From: CAYQDF01 sp964416175
Lineage (GTDB): Bacteria; Chloroflexota; Anaerolineae; Anaerolineales; UBA4823
Direction of reading: 5' to 3'
DNA length: 64,000 nucleotides
Assembly (NCBI GenBank): GCA_964416175.1
Contig: CAYQDF010000004.1
Location: 8,705 to 72,704 of the forward strand
The position numbers and the translations under genes were made by a program. Under the pieces are notes generated by a model. It was not told the origin of the DNA. It saw only the letters and a program-made list of their open reading frames with translations, and did not search any database. Shown piece after piece: positions 42,161 to 51,680 of this stretch; the first letter of the stretch is position 1, and each line of letters begins with the position of its first letter.

Positions 42161-42233
42161 TGATCCTGGTTTCCATTTCACTCCGGTGCCCACGATCATC
42201 CCGGAAGACGGATGCCTGGGAACCGCCCGCAAC

Positions 42234-43460
42234 TCACTCGTACCGCAACGCCTCGACCGGCTCCAATTTGCTCGCCCGGTTGGCCGGGTAGAGTCCGAAG
42301 AATAACCCCACGGCGGTCGAGAACAGCGTCGCCAGCAGAACCGTGTCGGCGCCGATGGCGGGGTCGATGGGCGCGTCGTTGGCGGCCGCGATGCTCCCCA
42401 CCACGATCGAGATCACCCAGCCCAGCAGGATGCCGACCAGCCCGCCGATCAGGCTGAGTACGGAGGACTCGGCCAGGAACTGCACCAGGATATCCAGGCG
42501 GCGCGCCCCTAAAGCCTTACGCAGCCCGATCTCACGCGTCCTCTCGGTCACGGAGACCAGCATGATATTCATGATGCCGATCCCACCCACCAGGAGGGAG
42601 ATTGCGGCGATCCCGCCCAGGAAGATGGTCAACACGCTGGTGATGGTGCGCGCCGTGTCCAGGAAATCCTGCTGGGTCAGGATGGTGAAATCGTCCGCGC
42701 CAATCGCCGTCCGGTGGCGCGCTCGCAGGATCTGGGCGATCTCTGCGCTGGCCTGCGATACGTCCGCCGCGCTGGCTGCCTGCACCATTAACATGTCGAC
42801 CCGATCCCGGGAGGAACGCCGCAGGAGGCGGGTCTGAGCGGTGGTCAGCGGCACCATCACGACGTCGTCTTGGTTGGCGAATGCCGAACCGCCCCTCTCC
42901 TTCAGCACGCCGATCACACGGAACGGCTGGCCTTCGATGCGCACAGTCTCCCCGACCAACCCGGCTTTCCGGTCGAAGAGGCGTTCCGCCACCTCGGTTC
43001 CCAAGAGGACCACCGAAGCCTGTCCAAGGATGTGCGCTTCGTTGATGAACTCCCCCTCGGTCACGTCCGTGTTGCGCACTGGGCCGTACTCCGGCGTGAC
43101 GCCCTGCAGGGTGGTGACCGTGCTTTCACCTCCAAAGGAGACCTGTCCCTGGCCCTGTAAGAAAGGGGCAACAGCGGATACGGAAGGCGCCTGGAACGGG
43201 TCGGCGATGGCCTTCGCGTCCCCCAGGGTGAGCGGCTTTGGGTTGCGCACTTCCTCAACCCCGCCGCTCAGGACGAAGATCAGGTTGGTGCCGATGCCTT
43301 GAATGGAGCCAGTGATGGTGTTCTCCGCGCCGCGGCCGATGGACACCATGGCGATGACAGCCGCCACGCCGATCACAATGCCCAGGATGGTCAGACCGGA
43401 GCGCAGCTTGTTCGCCGAGAGACTTTCGAAAGCTTCGATAACAGAGGGGATGATATTCAT
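42234..43460 (-). CDS. MacB-type FtsX-domain ABC permease
   Basis: 408 aa. One N-terminal helix, a MacB_PCD extracellular domain of about 210 residues, and three C-terminal helices with the FtsX signature (AISLLVGGIGIMNIMLVSVTERTREIGLRKALGA). GGAAG seven bases upstream of ATG 43460 sets the start. It follows the ATPase gene by 75 bases. Together with the ATPase and the adaptor it forms a tripartite-type exporter for peptides, macrolides or lipids; the substrate is unknown. Confidence 0.88.
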   Translation of the reverse strand: MNIIPSVIEAFESLSANKLRSGLTILGIVIGVAAVIAMVSIGRGAENTITGSIQGIGTNLIFVLSGGVEEVRNPKPLTLGDAKAIADPFQAPSVSAVAPFLQGQGQVSFGGESTVTTLQGVTPEYGPVRNTDVTEGEFINEAHILGQASVVLLGTEVAERLFDRKAGLVGETVRIEGQPFRVIGVLKERGGSAFANQDDVVMVPLTTAQTRLLRRSSRDRVDMLMVQAASAADVSQASAEIAQILRARHRTAIGADDFTILTQQDFLDTARTITSVLTIFLGGIAAISLLVGGIGIMNIMLVSVTERTREIGLRKALGARRLDILVQFLAESSVLSLIGGLVGILLGWVISIVVGSIAAANDAPIDPAIGADTVLLATLFSTAVGLFFGLYPANRASKLEPVEALRYE

Positions 43461-43535
43461 TGCAAGACTTCCCATCAAGAGAGGCAGGAGATTGAGCTGA
43501 TGGTGTGGAAGGTGTCCTCCCCCACCCTTAAACCC

Positions 43536-44222
43536 CTAATCCCCATTTCCTTGCTCCACAACCCCATCCCGGATGCGGATCGAGCGTTGAGTCCGCGAGG
43601 AGATCTCTGGATCGTGAGTCACGATCACCAGGGTCGTGCCGCGCTCGCGGTTGAGCTCCAGGAGCAGATCCATGATCTCCTCTCCGGATTTCGAATCCAG
43701 ATTTCCGGTCGGCTCGTCGGCCAGGATGATGGCGGGCTCGTTGACCAGGGCGCGCGCGATCGCGACGCGCTGCTGCTGACCACCCGAAAGCTCGCTGGGC
43801 CGGTGGTGGATCCGGTCTCCCAGCCCAACCGCTTCCAGGGCTTCCCTCGCCCGTTCGCGCCCGCCGCGTCCCAATCTGGCATATCGCATCGGCAGTTCCA
43901 CGTTCGCCAACGCAGTCGCCCGGGGGAGCAGGTTGAAACTCTGGAACACGAACCCGACCTTGCGGTTGCGGATCGCGGCCAGCTGGTCGTCATTCAGATC
44001 CGAAACCCGCTCGCCATCCAGGAAGTACTCTCCGGAGGTCGGGCGATCCAGGCAGCCGATGATGTTCATCAGCGTCGACTTCCCGGAACCGGAAGGACCC
44101 ATGACAGACACGACCTCCCCGTAGGCGATCTTCAACGACAGGCCGCGCAGGGCGTGGACTTCCACTACACCCATGTTGTAGATCTTGGTCAGGTTCTCCG
44201 CCTGGATGACCCAATCCGACAT
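43536..44222 (-). CDS. MacB/LolD-type ABC transporter ATPase
   Basis: 228 aa. Walker A GPSGSGKST, signature LSGGQQQRVAIARA, Walker B IILADEPTGNLD and H-loop VTHD. The family motif KIYNMG near the N-terminus is typical of MacB-like ATPases. ATG 44222 is used with GGGAGGGG upstream; it overlaps the stop of the adaptor gene by one base. Its partner is the permease at 42234-43460. Confidence 0.92.
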   Translation of the reverse strand: MSDWVIQAENLTKIYNMGVVEVHALRGLSLKIAYGEVVSVMGPSGSGKSTLMNIIGCLDRPTSGEYFLDGERVSDLNDDQLAAIRNRKVGFVFQSFNLLPRATALANVELPMRYARLGRGGRERAREALEAVGLGDRIHHRPSELSGGQQQRVAIARALVNEPAIILADEPTGNLDSKSGEEIMDLLLELNRERGTTLVIVTHDPEISSRTQRSIRIRDGVVEQGNGD

Positions 44223-45634
44223 CACCCCCCTCCCTGGGCGAACGGCGGCGGTCCGCTCTGCTCGAATTCGACCGGCGGGTTGAGCACGACCTGGGCGCCC
44301 TCCTGGATTTCTCCGGTAAGGACCTGGCTGTAAACGTCCGAGGAGGCGCCGAGCGAGATCTCGACCGGTTCCGGGACCCCGGAATCCAGCAAGTAAACGA
44401 CGCGCCTGCCGTCCCGGATGCGAACTGCGCGGTTGGGGATGAGCAAGACGTTCTCCAGCTCGTCCACGATAATGTTGACAGCAGCCGTCATCCCCGGCTT
44501 GACCTGCTCGTCTGCGTCGGTCAGCTCAACGGTGACGGCGAAATCCACCACGTCTTGCTGGGACGCCCCAACCAGGGCAACTTCGGTGACCCGACCGTGA
44601 TATTCCCTCGCCGGGATAGCGTCGAAAGTCAGGATCACATCTTGCCCGATGTGCACCCGGTTGATGTCGACTTCCGAGACCATGACGTCGATCAACAGAT
44701 GGCTCAAATCATCCAGCCTGAAAGCAGCTCCGCCCGGAGAGACCTGGTCGCCGGGTCTGACATGGACCTCTGTGATGGTGCCTGCGAAGGGTGCAGTGAT
44801 TTGCTTGAGATTGACGGTAGCCTGGGCCGCGGCAACGCGTGCCTCCGCTGCTGCGATGTCATCAGGATCAGGCCCGTCGAGGAGGTCCTGGTATGCCTCT
44901 TGAGCGTCGTTCAGTTGAGCCTGCGCCAGGGCCAGGTCGGCTTCGGCCAGAGCCAGGTCGATTTCATTGGCAGTACCCAACAGGTTGTTCAACCGGATTT
45001 CAGCCTGATCATATTCTTTTTGGGCCTGGGCGAGCTTGCTTAACAGAGCGGCCCGGATCAGGTTGTCTTCTGGTTTGTTCTCATATGGCTGGAAGTCCTC
45101 CTGCGCCTTGTCGAGCTTGTTGCGGGCGAGCACCAGGTTGGCGCGCGCCTGGTCGATATCCGCCTGGGAGGAAGAGGTTTTCAGGTTTCTGACGTACCGC
45201 TCCAGGTCACGCACTTGCTCCTGAGCGCTGGCGATCGCCTGTTCTGCCTGGCTGATAGCCAGCTCCGTGGGAGGTTCGCGCAATTTTTCCAGCTCATTCT
45301 GGGCGGTGACCAGGTCAGCTGCCGCCAGGATGATGTTCTGGGAGAGGGAAGTATCTTTCAGCTCTGCGAGCCTCTCGTCTATTGACACCGCTTCGCCAAC
45401 TTCCACAAACACGCCCTCGACCGTTCCGGAAGTCTGCCAGGTGAGCACGGCGGTCTGGTTGGCCCGGACAGTGCCGGTGGCGCCGACGGTGGCTACCAGG
45501 TTTCCGCGCCGGACAGTCTCCGTCTGTAAATTGCTGATCGCCTGCGCGCGGCGCGTTGCCTGAAAGCGACTGTACGCAAACCAGCCAGCAGCAGCCAGCG
45601 CAAGAATTACGAGAATGGTTACTACTCTCCGCAT
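44222..45634 (-). CDS. MacA-like membrane fusion protein
   Basis: 470 aa. An N-terminal helix (residues 5-22) anchors a protein with a barrel-lipoyl half motif (VGATGTVRANQTAVLTWQTSGTVEGV), a long coiled coil of heptads from about residue 90 to 280, the second lipoyl half (ITAPFAGTITEVHVRPGD), and beta-barrel and membrane-proximal domains to the end. It is longer than E. coli MacA because of the coiled coil. First gene of the three-gene export operon, divergent from the GltD-like pair. Confidence 0.88.
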   Translation of the reverse strand: MRRVVTILVILALAAAGWFAYSRFQATRRAQAISNLQTETVRRGNLVATVGATGTVRANQTAVLTWQTSGTVEGVFVEVGEAVSIDERLAELKDTSLSQNIILAAADLVTAQNELEKLREPPTELAISQAEQAIASAQEQVRDLERYVRNLKTSSSQADIDQARANLVLARNKLDKAQEDFQPYENKPEDNLIRAALLSKLAQAQKEYDQAEIRLNNLLGTANEIDLALAEADLALAQAQLNDAQEAYQDLLDGPDPDDIAAAEARVAAAQATVNLKQITAPFAGTITEVHVRPGDQVSPGGAAFRLDDLSHLLIDVMVSEVDINRVHIGQDVILTFDAIPAREYHGRVTEVALVGASQQDVVDFAVTVELTDADEQVKPGMTAAVNIIVDELENVLLIPNRAVRIRDGRRVVYLLDSGVPEPVEISLGASSDVYSQVLTGEIQEGAQVVLNPPVEFEQSGPPPFAQGGG

Positions 45635-45785
45635 TGACCGTTACCCTCCAGATAATTTTGCCCAAGTGGAATCCCAATACTTGTTACTTTTAGAACTTTT
45701 ATTGTAACTTATGGGATGCTCCCAGAAAATTCGTGTTTATACATATTTCCTGCACATCAAGAATAAACACCGCATGAATGCTTAA

Positions 45786-45936
45786 TGTGACAATCTCCAC
45801 ATCGCTCGTTCAGGACACGAAATGAGCTCCCCAAGGACTGAAAAACCGGGCTGGGGCAGATTATTCTTGTGACGATCGTCACAGAAAGGGGTGACATCCG
45901 CGACTGAAACCGAACCAGTATTGTCGTTATTATCAT
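45786..45936 (+). promoter_or_regulatory. CRP/FNR-type operators and promoter of the GltD-like genes
   Basis: TGTGACGATCGTCACA at 45868-45883 is a perfect 16-bp palindrome with the CRP consensus half-sites TGTGA and TCACA. A second near match, TGTGACAATCTCCACA, lies at 45786-45801. A TATTAT box at 45928-45933 with a weak TGAAAC at 45905-45910 places the perfect site near -63, a class I activator position. No CRP-family gene is in the window. Confidence 0.6.
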
Positions 45937-45976
45937 TATTGGCTGTCCTCATCGCCAGATTCCCAGGAGGTCATCA

Positions 45977-47431
45977 ATGCCTTTCATCTCCAGCGAGTAT
46001 CTAGCCATTGATCGGAAATCTCGCGCACGCATGCCATCCCTGGATGTCCCGACTCGTCCGGTCCCGGAACGGCTGTGTGATTTTAACGATGTCGTCTTAC
46101 CAATGACGCCAGAACAGGCCATGCTTGAGGCATCGCGGTGCATCCACTGCCCGGACCCGGCGCCCTGCGTCGAAGCCTGCCCTGCCCACAACGATATCCC
46201 CTCGGCAATGTGGTTGATCGAACAAGGAGAATTCCTGGAGGCGGCGAAGATCTACCGCCAGACCAGCTCCATGCCTGAAATCTGCGGCAGGGTCTGCCCG
46301 CAAGAGCAGCTGTGCCAGGGTTCTTGTTCCCATCAAAAGATCCATCGGGCAGTGCTCACCGGCCCCCTGGAAGCATTCGTAGCCTGCTATGAGCGCGAGA
46401 CGGTCGGCGTCGAGGTCCCGGTCGGCAGGCCGACGGGAAGAAAGGTGGCGATTGTGGGCGCTGGCCCGGCCGGGCTGGCCTGCGCGGAACAGCTCGTCCG
46501 GCTCGGTCATTTGGTGACCATCTTCGACGCCAAACCCGCGCCGGGCGGACTGCTGACCTACGGCATCCCAAATTTCAAGCTCCCAAAAGAAGTCGTATTT
46601 GATCGCTGCGGAGATCTGCAAAGAGCTGGCGTCACATTTGTCCATAATTGTTACATCGGTAAGGACAGGACCATAGACGACCTTTTCGCTGAGGGGTTCG
46701 AAGCGGTTTTTGTGGGCGTCGGTGTTGGCGTCGACGCTCGAATGGATGTTCCCGGTGAAGACCTGCCGGGGGTGATGAAAGCCACCGAATTCCTGATCCG
46801 CTGCAGCCTGGAAAAGGAAGAGCTCCTGCCTCCCGACTTGCGCGGCCGCCCCGAGGTGGGCGAGAGAGTCGTTGTGATCGGAGGCGGCGACACGGCCTCG
46901 GATTGTCTGCGGTCAGCGCTGCGCCTGGGAGCCCGGGAGGTCACCTGTCTCTATCGCCGGACAGAAAAAGAGATGCCCGGTGGGCGCCACGACCGCGAAC
47001 TGGCTGTGGAGGAGGGCGCCCGGTATGAATTCCTGACCCAGCCGGTGCGCTTCATCGCCGGGAAGACTGGTCGGCTCGAACAGGTCGAATGCATCCGGAT
47101 GGAGCTGGGAGAGCCGGATAAGTCGGGGCGGCGCCGCCCTGTGCCGATCGAAGGTTCCAACTTTTTCGTCAAGGCCGATACTGCCGTCCTCGCCCTCGGT
47201 TATTGGCCAGACCCTGTCATCGGTGAGACGACCCCCGACCTCGAGACTCGCGATTGGGGCCTGATTGTCGCTGACCAGAAGACCGGGCGGACCAGCCGCC
47301 CGGGGGTATTCGCTGGCGGCGATGCCGTCACTGGACCCGGCCTGGTTGTGACGGCCATGGTCGCCGGGAGAAAAGCCGCGAAATCGATCGACGCCTATCT
47401 TCAGGCGAAGAGCCTAACGCAAAAGTGGTAA
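45977..47431 (+). CDS. GltD-like NAD(P)H flavin oxidoreductase (copy 1)
   Basis: 484 aa. The N-terminal domain carries two [4Fe-4S] cysteine sets (CIHCPDPAPC and CGRVCPQEQLCQGSC) as in the small subunit of glutamate synthase. FAD binding is at GAGPAGLACAEQLVRLGH near residue 160 and NAD(P)H binding at GGGDTASDCLRSA near 300. AGGAGG six bases upstream of the ATG is strong. No glutamate synthase large subunit (gltB) is nearby, so the partner may be another oxidoreductase. It is followed by a close paralogue in tandem. Confidence 0.85.
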   Translation: MPFISSEYLAIDRKSRARMPSLDVPTRPVPERLCDFNDVVLPMTPEQAMLEASRCIHCPDPAPCVEACPAHNDIPSAMWLIEQGEFLEAAKIYRQTSSMPEICGRVCPQEQLCQGSCSHQKIHRAVLTGPLEAFVACYERETVGVEVPVGRPTGRKVAIVGAGPAGLACAEQLVRLGHLVTIFDAKPAPGGLLTYGIPNFKLPKEVVFDRCGDLQRAGVTFVHNCYIGKDRTIDDLFAEGFEAVFVGVGVGVDARMDVPGEDLPGVMKATEFLIRCSLEKEELLPPDLRGRPEVGERVVVIGGGDTASDCLRSALRLGAREVTCLYRRTEKEMPGGRHDRELAVEEGARYEFLTQPVRFIAGKTGRLEQVECIRMELGEPDKSGRRRPVPIEGSNFFVKADTAVLALGYWPDPVIGETTPDLETRDWGLIVADQKTGRTSRPGVFAGGDAVTGPGLVVTAMVAGRKAAKSIDAYLQAKSLTQKW

Positions 47432-48891
47432 TGTCCAACCAGATCGCCGTGCCGGATATCAAGATGCCTGAGGCGAGCCGACCCTTCGGGGGCATTGATC
47501 GCAAGGCTCGCATGCAGCTGAAAGGAAGCGGACTTCGGATGCGCCCGGCGAAAGTACGCGTGAAGGACTTCGACGAGGTCATCATCCCCTTCACGCCTGA
47601 AGAGGCGGTCGCGGAAGCCGCGCGCTGCCTGCACTGCCCCGATCCCGCTCCCTGCCAGAAAGCCTGCCCCGCCCATAATGATATTTCCCTGGCGCTGTGG
47701 CTGATCGAGCAGGGGAAGTTCCTGGATGCTGCCCAGGTTTACCGCCAGACCAGCTCGATGCCGGAGATCTGCGGGCGGGTCTGCCCGCACGAGAAGCTCT
47801 GCCAGGGCACCTGCCCACGGAATAAGCGGGGCGACCCAGTGCTGACCAGCGCGCTGGAAGTCTTTGCCGCGGACTTCGAACGGAGGCACCGGGGGGTCTC
47901 CATACCCGTCGGCGAATCGACCGGTAAGAAAGTCGCCATTGTCGGCGGCGGACCGGCGGGGCTGGCCTGCGCTGAGCAGCTGGTGCGCCGCGGCCACTGG
48001 GTGACGATCTTCGACGCCAAGCCCATCCCCGGTGGCCTGCTGGTCTACGGCATCCCAAGTTTCAAGCTTCCCAAGCAAGTCTTCATGGAGCTGTGGCTGG
48101 ACCTGGTGGAAGCCGGGGTGGACTTCGTCGGGAACATGTACATCGGCCGAACGAAGAAAATTAACGACCTGTTCCACGAAGGGTTCGATGCCGTTTTTAT
48201 CGGCACCGGCACCGGTCGGGACCTGCCGATGGGTGTCATGGGCGAAGACCTTCCAGGAGTCTATAAAGGCACCGAATTCCTGATCCGGGCAAACACCTCC
48301 CTGGAGCTGCTTCCGCCAGAGATGAAGGGTCTACCAGAAGTTGGACGCCGAGTTGTGGTGATCGGCGGCGGGGACACCGCTTCGGACTGCCTGCGCACGG
48401 CGTTGCGGATGGGCGCAGAAGAAGTGGTCTGCCTCTACCGGCGGACCGAGAAAGAAATGCCCGGCGGGGAACATGACCGCCAGCTGGCGCGCGAAGAAGG
48501 CGCACAATTCCAGTTCCTCACCCAACCCGTGCGCTTCCTCCCGGGTCCAGACGGGCGGCTCGCTCAGATCGAATGCGTCCGGATGGAGATGGGGGAACCT
48601 GATGACAAAGGGCGGCGGCGCCCGATCCCCATCGAGGGGTCTAATTTCCATGTGCCGGCCGACACAGCCATACTCGCCCTCGGCTACCAGCCCGACCCGA
48701 TCATCAGCGCCACCACCCCAGGGCTGCAGACCCATAAGTGGGGGCTGATCCTCACCGACCGCGAGACGGGCACCACCAGCCGGATGGGGATCTTCGCCGG
48801 CGGCGACGTGACTACCGGCCCAGACCTGGTAGTCACCGCCATGGTAGCCGGGCGGAAAGCCGCTTCGACCATCGACGCGTATCTATATTGA
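47431..48891 (+). CDS. GltD-like NAD(P)H flavin oxidoreductase (copy 2)
   Basis: 486 aa. Same domain order and motifs as copy 1 (CLHCPDPAPCQKACPAHNDI, GGGPAGLACAEQL, GGGDTASDCLRTA), with clear similarity along the whole length. ATG 47431 overlaps the upstream stop (TAATG), so translation is coupled; no good ribosome binding site is seen. The two products may form a heteromer or have split roles after duplication. Confidence 0.85.
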   Translation: MSNQIAVPDIKMPEASRPFGGIDRKARMQLKGSGLRMRPAKVRVKDFDEVIIPFTPEEAVAEAARCLHCPDPAPCQKACPAHNDISLALWLIEQGKFLDAAQVYRQTSSMPEICGRVCPHEKLCQGTCPRNKRGDPVLTSALEVFAADFERRHRGVSIPVGESTGKKVAIVGGGPAGLACAEQLVRRGHWVTIFDAKPIPGGLLVYGIPSFKLPKQVFMELWLDLVEAGVDFVGNMYIGRTKKINDLFHEGFDAVFIGTGTGRDLPMGVMGEDLPGVYKGTEFLIRANTSLELLPPEMKGLPEVGRRVVVIGGGDTASDCLRTALRMGAEEVVCLYRRTEKEMPGGEHDRQLAREEGAQFQFLTQPVRFLPGPDGRLAQIECVRMEMGEPDDKGRRRPIPIEGSNFHVPADTAILALGYQPDPIISATTPGLQTHKWGLILTDRETGTTSRMGIFAGGDVTTGPDLVVTAMVAGRKAASTIDAYLY

Positions 48892-48926
48892 GATAAAGTA
48901 TAATTAGAAGCCATCTTAAAAATAAT

Positions 48927-48971
48927 AGGAGGGTGGTGTTTTGCAACGGCCCCGCAGCTGCAAAACACCAC
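48927..48971 (+). other. Stable hairpin with a ribosome-binding-site-like sequence at its base
   Basis: GTGGTGTTTTGCA (48933-48945) and TGCAAAACACCAC (48959-48971) form a perfect 13-bp stem, with AGGAGG at 48927-48932 at its 5' foot. It lies between the last GltD-like gene and a terminator. Confidence 0.5.
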
Positions 48972-49006
48972 AACTACCCATTTTTGAGATAACCTCTAAT
49001 AAAATC

Positions 49007-49034
49007 ATGTGCGCCTGGCGCGCACATCTTTTTT
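49007..49034 (+). terminator. Intrinsic terminator after the GltD-like operon
   Basis: ATGTGCGC (49007-49014), loop CTGGC, GCGCACAT (49020-49027), then CTTTTTT. Confidence 0.85.
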
Positions 49035-49123
49035 GTCGTCCTCCTCACCGGGCTGGGTTCTGATTAACAGCCCTTTTTAATCTATCGTCCTGAATTTTCT
49101 TTTCGAGATAGTGAAAGGTATTA

Positions 49124-51601
49124 ATGGACATCGGTACCATACAACATGTAGATATCGACGAACAAATGCGGGCGGCCTACCTGGACTACGCCATGAGCGT
49201 GATCGTGGCGCGCGCCCTGCCCGATGCCCGGGATGGGCTGAAACCCGTGCACAGACGAATCCTCTACGCCATGCACGACATGGGCATCCGCTCCAACACT
49301 CCCTACCGCAAGTCTGCGCGCATCGTTGGGGAGGTGCTGGGCAAGTACCATCCCCACGGCGACGCAGCTGTGTACGATGCAATGGCGCGCATGGCCCAGG
49401 ATTTCTCGATGCGCTATCCGCTCGTGGACGGGCAGGGCAACTTTGGCTCGATCGACGGCGATGCCCCGGCAGCCATGCGCTACACCGAAGCGCGCCTGGA
49501 GCGCCTGGCAGAAGAACTGCTGGTCGACATCGACCAGGACACGGTGAATTTCACAGGTAATTTTGACGGTTCGCTGGAAGAGCCGGCGGTCCTCCCCGCC
49601 CGCCTGCCGAACTTCCTCCTGAACGGTTCTTCCGGGATCGCGGTTGGCATGGCGACCAATGTCCCGCCGCACAACCTGCAGGAGCTGGCCGCCGCCCTGA
49701 TTTATCTGATTGACCGCTTCGACGAGCTGGATGAGGTATCGGTGGAAGATCTCCTCCGGCTGCTCCCCGGACCGGATTTTCCAACCGGAGGGGTGATCGT
49801 CGGCGACGAGGGCATCCGCCAGATGTACAGCACCGGGCGGGGGCGCATCGTCGTGCGCGGCCTGGCCCACATCGAGGAAATGGCTGGAGGACGCCACAGG
49901 ATCGTGATCACGGAAATCCCATTCCAGCTCAACAAGTCCACCCTGCTTGAGCGCATCGCTGAGCTGGCCCGTGAAGGCAGATTGGAGGACGTCGCCGACC
50001 TGCGCGATGAATCCGACCGGCGCGGGATGAGCATCATCGTCGAGCTCAAGCGCAGCGCGCAGCCGCGCAAAGTGCTGAACCAGCTCTACAAGTACACACC
50101 TCTCCAATCCACTTTCGGCGCCCAGCTGCTGGCGCTGGTGGAAGGCGAGCCCCGCCTGCTGTCCCTGAAACGCGCGCTCCAGCTCTTCCTGGAACACCGC
50201 CAGGAGGTGATCACGCGCCGTTCCAGGTTCCAGCTGGGGAAGGCGCGCGCCCGGGCGCATATCCTGGAGGGGCTGCTGATCGCCCTGGCCCACCTTGACG
50301 AGGTGATCCAGACGATCCGGCAGTCGCCGGACGCCGAAGTGGCCCGCGTCCGCCTGATGGAACGGTTCTCCCTGACCGAGGCCCAGGCAACCGCCATCCT
50401 GGACATGCAGCTCCGCCGCCTGGCAGCTCTGGAGAGGCAAAAAATCGAAGATGAGCAGCGCCAGGTGCTGGATCGCATCGCCTACCTGGAAGACCTCCTC
50501 GCCCATCCGAAGAAAATCCTCGCGGTGATCAAGGACGACCTCGCAGAAGTCGCCGAGACGTACGGCGACCAGCGGCGCACACACATTGCCGCCGAAGCCA
50601 GAGAGGATTTCAGCGACGAAGACCTGGTATCGGATGAAGCGGTCCTGATCAGCATCACCCAGCGCGGCTACATCAAGCGCGTCGCAGCCAGGGCTATCCG
50701 CGCCCAGGGTCGCGGGGGAAGGGGGGTGACCGGCCATGCCACGAAGGAAGAAGACGAAGTGCTGTTCCTCTTCCCGGCGCGCACGCTGGATACGATCTTG
50801 TTCTTTTCAGATCGAGGGAAGGTGTATTCCGAAAAAGCTTACCAGATCCCGGATGCCGACCGGGCAGGCAAGGGTATCCCGATCGTCAATGTCCTGTCTC
50901 TGAATGCTGGGGAGACGATCACGGCTGCGGTGGCTGTTCCAAGGTTTGCAACCGCAGCATACACCGTGATGGCGACCCGCAGAGGCAGGATCAAGCGCAT
51001 GGCGCTCACCGAATTCGCCGCGGTGCGCCCCTCCGGGCTGATCGCGATCACCCTGGACGACGGCGACGAACTGGGTTGGGTGCGCCTGACGAGCGGGACG
51101 AGCGAGGTCATTTTGGTCACCGAAAATGGGCAGGCCCTGCGCTTTTCCGAAAGCAATGTGCGCTCTATGGGTCGCAGCGCGGCGGGGGTGACCGGTATCA
51201 AGCTGGGGGCTACGGACCTGGTGGCAAGCATGGAAGTGGTCGAACCGGGCGGCGACCTGCTGGTGGTTACCGAGATGGGCTACGGAAAGCGGACTCCGCT
51301 GGACGACTACCCGGTTAAAGGCAGGGCTACCGGAGGCGTGGCGACCATCAATAAGAACGCCCTCAAGCACATCGGGAAGATCTCAGCCGCGCGGGTGGTG
51401 CAAGAAGCAGATGATTTGACGATCATCTCCACCAATGGGCTGGTGCTGCGCACGCAGGTCAGGGATATTTCGCGAGCGGGGAGGGCAACGCGCGGCGTGC
51501 GGTTGATCGATCTCCAGAAAGGGGACAGCGTCGCTTCCCTCGCCCGCATTGCAGACTCTGACCTCAGGCAGGTGGGGGCGAGCGAGGATGTAGGCAAGTA
51601 G
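49124..51601 (+). CDS. gyrA: DNA gyrase subunit A
   Basis: 825 aa. The breakage-reunion domain has the family N-terminus (YAMSVIVARALPDARDGLKP), the quinolone-region segment HPHGDAAVYDAMARMAQDFSM and the active-site Tyr near residue 120 in AAMRYTEARL. The C-terminal beta-pinwheel contains the GyrA-box-like QGRGGRG near 527, which marks gyrase over topoisomerase IV. The ribosome binding site GAAAGG lies upstream. No gyrB is adjacent. The protein relaxes or supercoils DNA with GyrB. Confidence 0.95.
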   Translation: MDIGTIQHVDIDEQMRAAYLDYAMSVIVARALPDARDGLKPVHRRILYAMHDMGIRSNTPYRKSARIVGEVLGKYHPHGDAAVYDAMARMAQDFSMRYPLVDGQGNFGSIDGDAPAAMRYTEARLERLAEELLVDIDQDTVNFTGNFDGSLEEPAVLPARLPNFLLNGSSGIAVGMATNVPPHNLQELAAALIYLIDRFDELDEVSVEDLLRLLPGPDFPTGGVIVGDEGIRQMYSTGRGRIVVRGLAHIEEMAGGRHRIVITEIPFQLNKSTLLERIAELAREGRLEDVADLRDESDRRGMSIIVELKRSAQPRKVLNQLYKYTPLQSTFGAQLLALVEGEPRLLSLKRALQLFLEHRQEVITRRSRFQLGKARARAHILEGLLIALAHLDEVIQTIRQSPDAEVARVRLMERFSLTEAQATAILDMQLRRLAALERQKIEDEQRQVLDRIAYLEDLLAHPKKILAVIKDDLAEVAETYGDQRRTHIAAEAREDFSDEDLVSDEAVLISITQRGYIKRVAARAIRAQGRGGRGVTGHATKEEDEVLFLFPARTLDTILFFSDRGKVYSEKAYQIPDADRAGKGIPIVNVLSLNAGETITAAVAVPRFATAAYTVMATRRGRIKRMALTEFAAVRPSGLIAITLDDGDELGWVRLTSGTSEVILVTENGQALRFSESNVRSMGRSAAGVTGIKLGATDLVASMEVVEPGGDLLVVTEMGYGKRTPLDDYPVKGRATGGVATINKNALKHIGKISAARVVQEADDLTIISTNGLVLRTQVRDISRAGRATRGVRLIDLQKGDSVASLARIADSDLRQVGASEDVGK

Positions 51602-51615
51602 ATGCGGACGGAAGC

Positions 51616-51635
51616 CGGAGGTCGAACTGCCTCCG
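51616..51635 (+). other. Terminator-like hairpin and repeat-like sequence after gyrA
   Basis: CGGAGG and CCTCCG (51616-51621 and 51630-51635) form a short stem without a T tract. The flanking GACGGAAG and CCTCCGTCAACC resemble the heptad repeat at 63579-63635. Nearby CCCTGAGCTTGTCGCAGG (about 51654) resembles a widely dispersed bacterial repeat. Confidence 0.3.
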
Positions 51636-51680
51636 TCAACCTTCCATAGCCTACCCTGAGCTTGTCGCAGGATCCTCTGT

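Noticed and set aside
49121..50737. 538-codon minus-strand open frame opposite gyrA
   Set aside because: Antisense shadow of gyrA; composition is that of a reverse-complement frame.
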